From positions 1 through 32,414 of the forward strand of contig JAGPMK010000025.1 in NCBI GenBank assembly GCA_018052995.1: a DNA stretch of 32,414 nt, given 5' to 3'. This DNA comes from Syntrophorhabdales bacterium. GTDB taxonomy: Bacteria > Desulfobacterota > Syntrophorhabdia > Syntrophorhabdales > Syntrophorhabdaceae. Below the pieces are notes generated by a model. It searched no databases and had not been told where the DNA came from. It worked only from the letters and a program-made list of their open reading frames with translations. A program made the translations under genes and the position numbers. Of this stretch, positions 15,684-23,687 are shown piece by piece; within the stretch, counting starts at the first letter, position 1; every line of letters begins with the position of its first letter.

Positions 15684-16685
15684 TTGGACGCAAAGACCGA
15701 AGAAGAGTTTTTAAAACTTGCCTTTGATGATATAAACACTGCCCGTAATCTCTTTGGACCCCGTGACGAGAATATAAAATATCTGAGAAAATATTTTAAT
15801 GTGAGGACAAGCGTTAGGGGCAACCATCTCACCATAGTAGGGACAAAAAGTGAGATAGAGAATACAAGCAGGGTTATAGATGAGTTAAGGACAATCATTA
15901 AAAAAGGTTTTGTTGTTAATTCATCAGACATAGATAGTGCGGTAAGGCATGTTTCCCATGGTCACAGTATACCGGAGGACATCCAGAAAGACCATATCTA
16001 TATCTTTCCATCTAAAAAGACAATAAAACCAAAGTCAAAAAATCAGAAAGATTATATAGAGGCAATAAAAAGATATGATATGGTTATAGGTATAGGGCCT
16101 GCAGGGACAGGCAAGACATATCTTGCCATGGCAATGGCGCTCTCTTCATATTTCAGAAAAGAGGTATCAAGGATTATACTTACAAGACCTGCCATAGAGG
16201 CAGGGGAAAAGCTGGGGTATCTCCCTGGCACCATGTATGAGAAGGTAAACCCATATCTCAGGCCTTTATATGATGCCCTCTATGATATGGTGGATATGGA
16301 GAGGGCAACAAGGCTGATAGAGAGGGGTGTTATAGAGATAGCACCACTTGCCTTTATGAGGGGGAGAACACTGAATGATGCCTTTATAATACTCGATGAG
16401 GCACAGAATACAGGCTCTGAACAGATGAAGATGTTTCTTACAAGACTCGGTTTTTCCTCTAAAACGATAATAACAGGGGATATAACGCAGATAGACCTTA
16501 CAGATAAAAAGTCAAGCGGACTCGTGGAGATACAGGGTATACTCAAGGGTATAAAGGGGATAAAATTTGTATACTTCACAAAAAAGGATGTAGTAAGACA
16601 CCCCCTTGTTCAGAAGATAATAAGGGCATATGAGATGAAGAAGACTTTGTCAGAGGTGACAGGCAATCATGCTGAACGGAAATGA
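15684..16685 (+). CDS. phoH: PhoH/YbeZ family ATPase
   Basis: A 333-residue protein: an N-terminal small RNA-binding-like domain (about 8-75, NVRTSVRGNHLTIVGTKSEI) and a P-loop ATPase domain. Walker A is GPAGTGKT (138-145) and Walker B IILDEAQNT (235-243), followed by the sensor GDITQIDL. PhoH/YbeZ works with YbeY and YbeX in ribosome maturation or RNA turnover, and ybeY lies two genes on. The start is TTG 15684. GGGAGGA lies about 13 nt upstream, rather far, but the only nearby ATG (15671) reads into a stop after two codons. The end overlaps the next gene by 17 nt. Confidence 0.94.
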   Translation: MDAKTEEEFLKLAFDDINTARNLFGPRDENIKYLRKYFNVRTSVRGNHLTIVGTKSEIENTSRVIDELRTIIKKGFVVNSSDIDSAVRHVSHGHSIPEDIQKDHIYIFPSKKTIKPKSKNQKDYIEAIKRYDMVIGIGPAGTGKTYLAMAMALSSYFRKEVSRIILTRPAIEAGEKLGYLPGTMYEKVNPYLRPLYDALYDMVDMERATRLIERGVIEIAPLAFMRGRTLNDAFIILDEAQNTGSEQMKMFLTRLGFSSKTIITGDITQIDLTDKKSSGLVEIQGILKGIKGIKFVYFTKKDVVRHPLVQKIIRAYEMKKTLSEVTGNHAERK

Positions 16686-18375
16686 TAAACCTCCATCGTA
16701 TTACAGTATAAGGACCTTAGCCATATTTTTTATCCTTTCCCTGGTTCTTACAATAATTGTGACATACAGGCTACAGGGTGGTATACCGGATTATAGGCCT
16801 GGCGATATAGCAAGGAGTAACATAAAATCACCCTATGAGACCCCTGTGCCGTCCCTTGGTATAACAATAAAAAAAGGTGAGATTGTTATAAGGGAAGGGG
16901 AGAGGGTTAGGGAGGAACATATCTCCAAGCTTTCTGCTATAAAGGAGATGGGTTCCAGGGATGCCTTTGGTGTGAAGCGATTTGTGTCCCTATTTCTTTT
17001 TATTTTTTCCATTAGCTTAATTTTATACGAGTTTGCTGAAAGAAATATTAAAAAATTCAGTCTCTCTGATAAGGATATGATCTTTTGTTCTTCCCTTATG
17101 CTGTTGACAGTCCTGATAATGAAGACCATACTGCTGATTTTAAGCCATATAGGGCAGGGAAACAACGTGAGCCTTATGTATTTAGCCCCTGTGTTCATGT
17201 TTGGGATAATAGTAAGGATTGTCCTTTTTTCAGAGGCTGCCATTATATTTTCTCTTTTAATCGCCATTGTTATAGGCATAATGTTTGACATGAGTATGTC
17301 TGCCTTTATATTTGTCCTTGCAGGGAATATCCTTGCATCTTATTTTTCAGGAAAATGCGAGGACAGGAATACCATAATCAAGGCAGGCATATTTACAGCA
17401 TTTATTGTTAGTTTTTTGGTAGTGGTCTTTGATGTAATGACAGGCAACTCCTTGACAGATATACCCCTTAAGGTCTTGTTAATACTCATAAATGGTATAG
17501 CAAGCAGCTTTATCGCACTGGGATTACTCCCCGTGATTGAGTATGTATTTGATTACACAACAGATATAAAGCTTCTTGAGCTTGCCAATCTTGATAACCC
17601 ACTCCTCAGAGAGATGATGGTGAATGCGCCCGGGACCTATCATCATAGTATAATAGTAGGAAATCTCTCCAAGGCTGCAGCAGAGAGTATAGGTGCACAT
17701 CCCCTTCTGACAAGGGTGGCATCTTACTATCATGATATAGGGAAGCTCAAGATGCCCCACTATTTTATAGAAAACAGAAAGGGTTTTGAGGATGCCCACA
17801 AGAACCTCACGCCCAGCATGAGCTCCCTTATTATACTTTCCCATGTAAAGGAGGGTGCGGAGCTTGCAGATAAATACAGACTTGGCAAGAAGATAAAGGA
17901 TATAATACAGGAACATCATGGAACCTCACTGGTGACTTATTTCTTTAACAGGGCAAAAGAAAATGAAGACCCTGATCTATACACTATAGACGAGAAGGAT
18001 TTCAGATATGGGGGTCCAAAACCACAGACAAAAGAGGCCGGCATTGTAATGCTTGCTGATGTTGTTGAGGCATCTTCAAGGATACTTAGTGAACCTACAC
18101 CCAAAAGGATAGAGAAACATGTCCAGGATACCGTGGAGAGGGTATTCCTTGATGGACAGCTCGATGAATGTGAATTGACCCTAAAAGATCTTCATGCAAT
18201 TCAGAAGAGCTTCGTCAATATTTTATTAGGGATCTTTCATCATAGAATAGAATACCCTGAAAGGACAGACCATAATGGTGTTGATAAGAGACACTCAAAG
18301 ACTTTTGAAGATAGACAAAAGACAGATAAAAAGCCTGATAGAGGTATTACTGACATACTCAGGGCTGCAGGGTAG
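16669..18375 (+). CDS. PgpH-like membrane HD phosphodiesterase with reduced extracellular domain
   Basis: The layout resembles 7TM-7TMR-HD (PgpH) proteins, whose characterised members hydrolyse cyclic di-AMP. One N-terminal membrane helix (15-33) is followed by a short outer region (34-103) and a multi-helix membrane part (about 104-290). The cytoplasmic HD domain (about 300-500) has APGTYHHSIIVGN and YYHDIGKLKMPHYF (metal-binding H355-D356), DIIQEHHGT and MLADVVEASSR. In full-length PgpH the outer HDED domain is several times larger; here only its two ends remain (DIARSNIKSPYE and GEIVIREGERVREEHISKL). Total length is 568 residues, compared with over 700. The last 33 residues overlap ybeY and look unlike the family. 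No c-di-AMP cyclase is in the window. Confidence 0.88.
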   Translation: MLNGNDKPPSYYSIRTLAIFFILSLVLTIIVTYRLQGGIPDYRPGDIARSNIKSPYETPVPSLGITIKKGEIVIREGERVREEHISKLSAIKEMGSRDAFGVKRFVSLFLFIFSISLILYEFAERNIKKFSLSDKDMIFCSSLMLLTVLIMKTILLILSHIGQGNNVSLMYLAPVFMFGIIVRIVLFSEAAIIFSLLIAIVIGIMFDMSMSAFIFVLAGNILASYFSGKCEDRNTIIKAGIFTAFIVSFLVVVFDVMTGNSLTDIPLKVLLILINGIASSFIALGLLPVIEYVFDYTTDIKLLELANLDNPLLREMMVNAPGTYHHSIIVGNLSKAAAESIGAHPLLTRVASYYHDIGKLKMPHYFIENRKGFEDAHKNLTPSMSSLIILSHVKEGAELADKYRLGKKIKDIIQEHHGTSLVTYFFNRAKENEDPDLYTIDEKDFRYGGPKPQTKEAGIVMLADVVEASSRILSEPTPKRIEKHVQDTVERVFLDGQLDECELTLKDLHAIQKSFVNILLGIFHHRIEYPERTDHNGVDKRHSKTFEDRQKTDKKPDRGITDILRAAG

Positions 18376-18784
18376 GCATGTAAGTCTTCTTTTCACTGAT
18401 AATAAAAAAATAAGGGAGTTAAACAGGCAGTTTTTTGGAAGGGATCTGCCTACAAATGTCATATCCTTTTCATATATGACTGCCGAGGATATGGGGGTTG
18501 CCAAGAATATAGGGGTTTCTATAGATGAAGAGGTAATTGGTGATATTATTATATCCCTGGAGAAAGCCGTGGAAGAGGCAGAGGAGGTTGGATGTGATTT
18601 ACATGAGAGGCTTATGGCACTCATAATCCATGGGCTTCTCCACATAAAGGGTTTTGAGCATGAAAGAGGAGGCAATGAGGCAAGAAGGATGAGGTATCAA
18701 GAAAAAAAACTTCTAAGATATATCATGGGGCACGAAAGATACAGGAGATTAATCCTAAAGGATAGCCTTAAACATGGGCATTAA
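18275..18784 (+). CDS. ybeY: Endoribonuclease / rRNA maturation factor YbeY
   Basis: YbeY is a zinc-dependent enzyme needed for 16S rRNA 3'-end maturation and ribosome quality control. The 169-residue protein has the zinc triad H119, H123, H129 in IHGLLHIKGFEHE and the conserved REL-NRQFFGRDLPTNVISF region (47-65). The start ATG 18275 is supported by AAGGA at 18261-18265 and by family alignment. It lies 101 nt inside the upstream pgpH-like gene in another frame, an unusually long overlap. It ends 11 nt inside lnt. Its proximity to phoH fits the known YbeY-YbeZ partnership. Confidence 0.94.
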   Translation: MVLIRDTQRLLKIDKRQIKSLIEVLLTYSGLQGRHVSLLFTDNKKIRELNRQFFGRDLPTNVISFSYMTAEDMGVAKNIGVSIDEEVIGDIIISLEKAVEEAEEVGCDLHERLMALIIHGLLHIKGFEHERGGNEARRMRYQEKKLLRYIMGHERYRRLILKDSLKHGH

Positions 18785-20357
18785 GACAGTGGCTAAGCAG
18801 CAATACAAAAGGCCATACCTTAAAACTATAAAGATACTTACCCCTGAGTTTAATATAATGCTGCCTATTATCTCTGGTATCCTCACTGTATTGATACAGC
18901 CGCCCCTATCACTGTTCCCCCTTGCCTTTATTACATTGGTGCCCCTTCTGGCGTCTCTGAAACAAAACAGATTATATCAGAACTTTCTCGCTGGATTGCT
19001 TGCCGGTATTGTGGGTTACCTGGGGACAGTATACTGGGTTGTAGTGGCTATGAATAGATATGGTGGACTTGACTTTATATCGAGCGTTCTGATCATGCTG
19101 CTTCTTGTCCTGTATATGTCTTTTTACACAGGCGTATTCTGTTATTCCATAACCTTTTTGGAGGAGAAATTTTACATACCCCTTTATCTCTCATCCCCTT
19201 TTGTCTGGGTTATACTTGAGTATATAAGGGGTTTTTTAATGACCGGTTTTCCATGGGCGCTCCTTGCCTACTCACAACATAATTTTTTGCCATTCATACA
19301 GGTTGTCTCTATCACAGGCATATATTTTATATCATTTATCGTTGTAGCTTTTAACTGCATCTTTTATTACATATGGACAAAGAAAAAAATACCTATCCTT
19401 TATATCCTTATAACAATAATTCTATTTCTATCATCTATTGTGTATGGATATATGAGGCTTAAGGGTGATAATAATAGTCTGTCCGGGGAGAGGGTTGCTG
19501 TAGCTGTGATACAGGGGAATATATCCCAGGACATGAAATGGGATGAGCATTATAAGGCAAAGACAGTAACCAAATATTATCAGATGACCCTTGATAATGG
19601 TAAGGGTTCAAGCCTTGTTATATGGCCCGAGACAGCAATACCCTTTGCAATCAATACTGCAAGGAATATAGAAAGGACCTTGAAATCTCTAACAGTATCC
19701 TTAGATGCAGACCTCCTGTTCGGGACAGTCCATATGGAAAATGGTGATATTTTTTATAATTCTGCATATCTTATAGACAAAGAAGGAAGGATATCAGGTA
19801 TTTACAATAAGGTGCATCTTGTCCCATTCGGTGAGTATACGCCCCTTGTTGATTACATCCCTTTCCTATCAAAGATTACTGCTGTTGGTGGAGGTTTTGC
19901 AGCCGGAAGAACCCACATGCCCATACATTCTTCTTTCGGGGATATTGGTGTACTTATCTGCTATGAGGGTATTTTTCCTGGTATATCCCTTGATACTGTG
20001 AAAAAAGGCGCCCAGGTCCTTGTAAACCTAACCAATGATGCATGGTATGACAGGACATCTGCCCCCTATCAGCATCTCTCCTTTTATGTATTCAGGGCTA
20101 TCGAGACAGAACGTTATGTCATAAGGGCGGCAAATACAGGGATAAGCGCAATTATTGACACAAGGGGGAGGATAAGGGCAGAAACAGGTATCTTTAAAGA
20201 TGCAGTTCTAAAGGGTGATTTTTTATTATCCAATAGCAGGACCTTTTATGTGAGATATGGTGACTGGTTTATATGTGTGATGGTTGGGGGCCTCATTATG
20301 TTAGTAGGGATTTATTTTATATTTAGGAATCGTTATAAGAATGCGCAAAGACCTTGA
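18774..20357 (+). CDS. lnt: Apolipoprotein N-acyltransferase
   Basis: Lnt adds the third acyl chain to the N-terminal cysteine of lipoproteins in the inner membrane, which indicates an organism with an outer membrane. The 527-residue protein has six to seven N-terminal membrane helices (about 28-225), a periplasmic nitrilase-type domain (about 240-490) and a last membrane helix (about 497-520). The triad is Glu286 (IWPETAIPF), Lys346 (YNKVHLVPFGEY) and Cys396 (VLICYEGIFP). ATG 18774 gives a basic 28-residue leader; an alternative start is the Met in NIMLPI. AAAGGA lies 11 nt upstream. It is the last gene of the phoH block and converges on the polyprenyl synthase gene with only 24 nt between the stops. 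I saw no terminator there. Confidence 0.95.
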   Translation: MGIKTVAKQQYKRPYLKTIKILTPEFNIMLPIISGILTVLIQPPLSLFPLAFITLVPLLASLKQNRLYQNFLAGLLAGIVGYLGTVYWVVVAMNRYGGLDFISSVLIMLLLVLYMSFYTGVFCYSITFLEEKFYIPLYLSSPFVWVILEYIRGFLMTGFPWALLAYSQHNFLPFIQVVSITGIYFISFIVVAFNCIFYYIWTKKKIPILYILITIILFLSSIVYGYMRLKGDNNSLSGERVAVAVIQGNISQDMKWDEHYKAKTVTKYYQMTLDNGKGSSLVIWPETAIPFAINTARNIERTLKSLTVSLDADLLFGTVHMENGDIFYNSAYLIDKEGRISGIYNKVHLVPFGEYTPLVDYIPFLSKITAVGGGFAAGRTHMPIHSSFGDIGVLICYEGIFPGISLDTVKKGAQVLVNLTNDAWYDRTSAPYQHLSFYVFRAIETERYVIRAANTGISAIIDTRGRIRAETGIFKDAVLKGDFLLSNSRTFYVRYGDWFICVMVGGLIMLVGIYFIFRNRYKNAQRP

Positions 20358-20381
20358 GATTCGTTGGACTCACCGTTGTTA

Positions 20382-21350
20382 TCAAGCCATTCTCGTGAGC
20401 ATCATATCTGTCAGAGAAAGAAGGGCATCCTTATAACGTGATGATCCAAAAGCATCAAGGCATCTTTTTGCCTCGTCTATGTATTGCCTCGTCGTATTGT
20501 AAGTGTATTCAAAACTGCCATATTTCTCCATGATCCCCTTTATCTTTTCAAAGTCAGAGGGAGACATTGACCTTTCTGCCAGTTTTTCTTTAATCAGCTC
20601 TTTTTCAGCGGCATCAGCAGACCTGAGTGTATGGATTAAGGGCAGTGTAACCTTGCCCTCCTTTAGGTCTGTGCCTATCTGCTTGCCTAATTTATTATCA
20701 TAGGAGGTATAATCAAGAAGGTCATCAACAAGCTGGAAGGCAACGCCAAGGTTTTTCCCATATTCCTTTAAAAGCTGTTTTTTCCTGGTATCTGCCCTGG
20801 CAAGTATGGCACCTATCTCGCATGCCGCAGAAAACAATATGGCTGTTTTTTTATAGACTATCTCAAAGTATTCATCCTCTGTTGTATCAGGGTCAGAGGT
20901 CTTAAGTAGCTCTAATATCTCCCCCTCAGAAAGGATAGTGGTTGCCCTTGATACGGCCTCAATAATCCTACTGTTGCCATCCTTTGACATTAGCTCAAAG
21001 GATTTTGAATATAGGAAGTCACCAACAAGAACACTTGCCTCATTACCCCAGAGGGTATTTACGGTGGAGGAACCCCTTCTGAGCTCTGCATTGTCAATCA
21101 CATCATCATGGAGCAGGGTTGCTGTATGGATAAATTCAATAACTGCTGCATATTTTATATGCCTTTGACCTTTAAAGCCACATAGCTTTGACGTGAGTAT
21201 CACAAGTATGGGTCTGACTCTCTTCCCCCCTGACTTTATTATGTGGTTTACTATCTTTTTTATGATCTTCACATCTGTGGAGTCAAGGCTATCTATGGCA
21301 AGCTCAAGTTTATTAAAATCTTTTTCTATAAGTTTAAGTATCTTCTCCAT
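20382..21350 (-). CDS. Polyprenyl diphosphate synthase (octaprenyl-type, trans)
   Basis: This enzyme extends allylic diphosphates with isopentenyl diphosphate, most likely to make the side chain of menaquinone or ubiquinone. The 322-residue protein has both Asp-rich motifs: LLHDDVIDNAELRRG (first DDxxD at D82, D83, D86) and QLVDDLLDYTS (second at D209, D210, D213), with GGKRVRP (41-47) binding the diphosphate. The residues upstream of the first DDxxD (IHTATL) are small, which in this family goes with long products, so an IspB/HepT-like role is more likely than farnesyl synthesis (inference). It follows trmN6 with 1 nt between the genes, so translation is likely coupled. Confidence 0.92.
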   Translation of the reverse strand: MEKILKLIEKDFNKLELAIDSLDSTDVKIIKKIVNHIIKSGGKRVRPILVILTSKLCGFKGQRHIKYAAVIEFIHTATLLHDDVIDNAELRRGSSTVNTLWGNEASVLVGDFLYSKSFELMSKDGNSRIIEAVSRATTILSEGEILELLKTSDPDTTEDEYFEIVYKKTAILFSAACEIGAILARADTRKKQLLKEYGKNLGVAFQLVDDLLDYTSYDNKLGKQIGTDLKEGKVTLPLIHTLRSADAAEKELIKEKLAERSMSPSDFEKIKGIMEKYGSFEYTYNTTRQYIDEAKRCLDAFGSSRYKDALLSLTDMMLTRMA

Positions 21351-21351
21351 A

Positions 21352-22086
21352 TCACGCCCTCTTTTGGTAGTAACCTTCTATCTCATGGGTATAATAAATA
21401 TCTTCATAGATGTAAAGAGGTTTTTCCACAATCATATGGACCCCGCTGTTTTTTATACACTCGATAAGAAAGAGATTTGCCCTTTCACTATATCTGGGGT
21501 GAACAAAACGGATCCTTTTAGGCTCTAATCTCTTTGATTTGGCGGTATATATAAACTCTCCGAGTCTTCTTGCCGGGAATATGAGATATAGCCTACCCTT
21601 ATTGTCCAGTATGGTCGAGGCAGCCATAAGAAGGGATTCAAGGGAAAGGGTAGATTCATATCTTGCCAGTAGCCTTGACCCTGCAGGGCATTTTCGTCCT
21701 GACCTCTCCTTTGTGTAGGGGGGATTCGAGATTATGACGTGAAAATGCATGTCCTTCAGCCTATCTGTTATCTCTGTTACATCACCTTTTATAAAATCCA
21801 CGTTATCGCAACTGTTAATCTCTTTGTTTTTTTTGGCAAGCTCAAATAGTTCCTCCTGTATCTCTACCCCTATTATACTGTTTGTTTTTCCGTTGACTGC
21901 CATATAAATGGGTATAATACCACAGCCTGTCCCGATATCTAAAACCCTTTCATGTTTTTTAAGGGTTATAAAATTTGCAAGTATTACGGCATCAATAGAA
22001 AATCTATACCCCCTTTTTTTTTGAATCATTCTCAGCCTGTTGTTGCACAATATGTCAAGGGTCTCATCTACAGCTGTAATTTCCAT
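21352..22086 (-). CDS. tRNA1(Val) adenine-37-N6-methyltransferase-like protein
   Basis: A 244-residue class I SAM methyltransferase. YRFSIDAVILANF (27-39) and LDIGTGCGIIPIYMA (49-63) form the first part, VDFIKGDVTEI the adenine-binding part, and IISNPPYTKERSG with catalytic NPPY at 121-124 marks an N6-adenine amino-methylase. The arrangement 'FSxDAvlLa ... NPPY' is that of the TrmN6/YfiC family, which methylates A37 of tRNA1(Val) in E. coli. Whether the target is the same here is inference. It lies between DUF1015 (21-nt gap) and the polyprenyl synthase (1-nt gap) in one minus-strand unit. Confidence 0.85.
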   Translation of the reverse strand: MEITAVDETLDILCNNRLRMIQKKRGYRFSIDAVILANFITLKKHERVLDIGTGCGIIPIYMAVNGKTNSIIGVEIQEELFELAKKNKEINSCDNVDFIKGDVTEITDRLKDMHFHVIISNPPYTKERSGRKCPAGSRLLARYESTLSLESLLMAASTILDNKGRLYLIFPARRLGEFIYTAKSKRLEPKRIRFVHPRYSERANLFLIECIKNSGVHMIVEKPLYIYEDIYYTHEIEGYYQKRA

Positions 22087-22107
22087 AAAAATATAGTCAG
22101 ATTATCC

Positions 22108-23328
22108 TTAGCCGTATTTATAAAAAATAGGGCCAGTCAGCACCTTTGGATAGAAAAAAGTTGATTTAGGGGGCATATAAAGGGAATTGTCTGCTATATC
22201 CTTTACCTCTTCCACTGTTGTTGCTGGCAGAAACACCATGAGGTCAATACTACCATTTTTTATTGATTCAATAAAGCTTAAGGGATCCTGGGTAAAGGAT
22301 ATCTCATCCTCTTCGATGCCAAGAATATTGTTGAGTATCCCTGAATGGAGTATGTTTACCTTAAGCCTTTTTAAGACATCATGGATACCTTCTTTAAATA
22401 TAACAGGCCTTTTTTGTTTTATTATGTAGATGTTTGCTGTGTCATCCTTTGAATAGATGGCATATGTTGGTTTTTTCTCAGAGGCAATAACATCAACGGC
22501 ACCAGTTATGGATGTTGAGCCGGATATAGCAGTTTTCTCAATATCCATATAATTGCTCAGGGTATCCAGTATATCTGCAAGGGTTCTTTTTCTCTTAAAC
22601 CTTATAATCCTGTGGTATGGCCACACGACAATCCCCGTGCCATACATATTTGTAAGGTATATGGGTATATAATCAAGACCCAGCCTGTATGATACATCGA
22701 GCCTGTGGTGTCCGTCGGCAATATAGATCTTTTTGTCCTCCATCATCCTGCAGATGTCCTGGAGATGGTCTCTGCTGGTTATCCTGTAGAATCTGTTTTC
22801 TATAGCATTATCATCAGTTAGATCATAGACGAGCTCCCTTTCTGCATTAACAAGGAGGTCTTCGATGTGGTTTTCTTTGTCTTCATAGAGACCAAAAATA
22901 AAACTTGTATAGGTTTTAAGGGTGGTAATTAATCTCTCCCTATCTTTTTTTGCCTTAGCCCTTGTTGCCTCATGGATGAGTATCCTGTCTCTGTCAAGTC
23001 TGTTTAGCGCAACAAAACCCCTTCTCATAAGGGATGAGCCATTGAATTCAAAACTCTGTTCATAGATATAGATAGTCTCTTTACTGTCATGGATAAGGAT
23101 TTTATCCCTTAACCATTCATCAAGGGTTTGTTTTGCAGCATTGTATTCATCAAGGGGCGGGTTTGGAACTGGCAGCTCTATTTTAATGGCATTAAAGGCA
23201 TTTTTTTTTGTGTAGATATCCCTATCTGTTATGACATCATAGGGGGGGCAGACACAGGTGCTTATATCTTCTATCTTATCTTTGTTGTATAAAAGAGCCC
23301 TGAAGGGTTTTATTGAGCCTGCATCCAT
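22108..23328 (-). CDS. DUF1015 family protein
   Basis: 406 residues from ATG 23328. The N-terminus SIKPFRALLYNKDKI followed by CPPYDVI is the family hallmark, as is IADGHHRLDVSYRL with the paired histidines at 207-208. The family is widespread in anaerobes and Thermotogae, but no enzymatic role is established that I can state. No signal peptide or membrane segment is present. An in-frame TTG at 23367 would add MIFLYLYVIKFNP; I prefer 23328 because homologues begin just before 'IKPFRA', although neither start has a clear ribosome site. It heads the minus-strand DUF1015-trmN6-polyprenyl synthase unit. TATACT (plus-strand 23352-23357) is a possible -10, overlapping the candidate RNA promoter on the other strand. 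Confidence 0.87.
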   Translation of the reverse strand: MDAGSIKPFRALLYNKDKIEDISTCVCPPYDVITDRDIYTKKNAFNAIKIELPVPNPPLDEYNAAKQTLDEWLRDKILIHDSKETIYIYEQSFEFNGSSLMRRGFVALNRLDRDRILIHEATRAKAKKDRERLITTLKTYTSFIFGLYEDKENHIEDLLVNAERELVYDLTDDNAIENRFYRITSRDHLQDICRMMEDKKIYIADGHHRLDVSYRLGLDYIPIYLTNMYGTGIVVWPYHRIIRFKRKRTLADILDTLSNYMDIEKTAISGSTSITGAVDVIASEKKPTYAIYSKDDTANIYIIKQKRPVIFKEGIHDVLKRLKVNILHSGILNNILGIEEDEISFTQDPLSFIESIKNGSIDLMVFLPATTVEEVKDIADNSLYMPPKSTFFYPKVLTGPIFYKYG

Positions 23329-23365
23329 GGGATTGAATTTGATAACATATAAGTATAAAAAAATC

Positions 23366-23547
23366 AAACCTAAATCAGAGATGCAACATACCCATGATCT
23401 TACTGGGCTAGGCTCCTAAAAAGGTCTTCAACCAACTTATACCAGAGACTGGTAAAGACCTCTTTCTTCGTGATTTTATAAAGCAAAAGAATTTCAAGGT
23501 GTTATTAAATTACTAAGAGACGCATCTAAACCCCTATCGGGTTTTTT
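23366..23547 (+). ncRNA. Candidate structured small RNA ending in an intrinsic terminator
   Basis: The 320-nt gap between DUF1015 and rpsB has RNA-like order on the plus strand. AGATGC (23379-23384) near the 5' end pairs with GCATCT (23522-23527) just before a terminator. At the exact centre is a strong hairpin: AGGTCTT (23422-23428) pairs with AAGACCT (23455-23461), and inside it TACCAG (23440-23445) pairs with CTGGTA (23449-23454) around AGA, with an 11-nt bulge on the 5' side. TTGAAT (23333-23338) and TATAAA (23354-23359), 15 bp apart, could start transcription near 23366. A product of about 180 nt with closing stem, central hairpin and terminator recalls 6S RNA in size and shape, but I recognise no 6S sequence signature. 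It could also be an attenuated leader of rpsB. Confidence 0.35.
23528..23547 (+). terminator. Intrinsic terminator upstream of rpsB
   Basis: AAACCC (23528-23533), loop CTATC, GGGTTT (23539-23544), continuing into a T6 run (23542-23547). On the plus strand there is no annotated gene that it could end, which argues for a small transcript or an attenuator in front of rpsB. On the minus strand the A-rich flank gives only a three-T tail. Confidence 0.5.
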
Positions 23548-23555
23548 CAAAGTTC

Positions 23556-23584
23556 TTGAAATATTTAATATTATATGATAATTA
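23556..23584 (+). promoter_or_regulatory. Possible promoter of the rpsB operon
   Basis: TTGAAA (23556-23561) is a good -35. GATAAT (23577-23582) follows after 15 bp; a TGn-preceded TAATTA (23579-23584) follows after 17 bp. Either would start transcription near 23590 and leave a leader of about 95-100 nt that contains the nested stems before rpsB. Confidence 0.35.
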
Positions 23585-23604
23585 ATACAGGCATTTATAA
23601 AACA

Positions 23605-23683
23605 CGCCTTTCAATTAACAACAGGGTGCAGCTCAGTCTGTCTGTTGTTTAAGATGCGAAAGGCGGAAGACTAAACCAGGAGG
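23605..23683 (+). promoter_or_regulatory. Structured rpsB leader with ribosome binding site
   Basis: CGCCTTTC (23605-23612) pairs perfectly with GAAAGGCG (23658-23665). Inside it AACAACAG (23617-23624) pairs perfectly with CTGTTGTT (23642-23649) around a 17-nt loop. The two helices are separated by an AATT / TAAGATGC internal loop. AGGAGG (23678-23683) lies 13 nt after the outer stem and 4 nt before the ATG. Ribosomal protein S2 represses its own rpsB-tsf mRNA in E. coli; this leader is a plausible S2-binding site (inference). Confidence 0.5.
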
Positions 23684-23687
23684 TCCT

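Noticed and set aside
23329-23367. TTG 23367 as the DUF1015 start
   Set aside because: The 13 added residues are hydrophobic and unlike the family start; the conserved segment begins right after Met 23328.
23366-23547. Firm annotation of the candidate RNA as 6S RNA, tmRNA or SRP RNA
   Set aside because: No diagnostic sequence element of these RNAs was recognised; only size and overall symmetry recall 6S.
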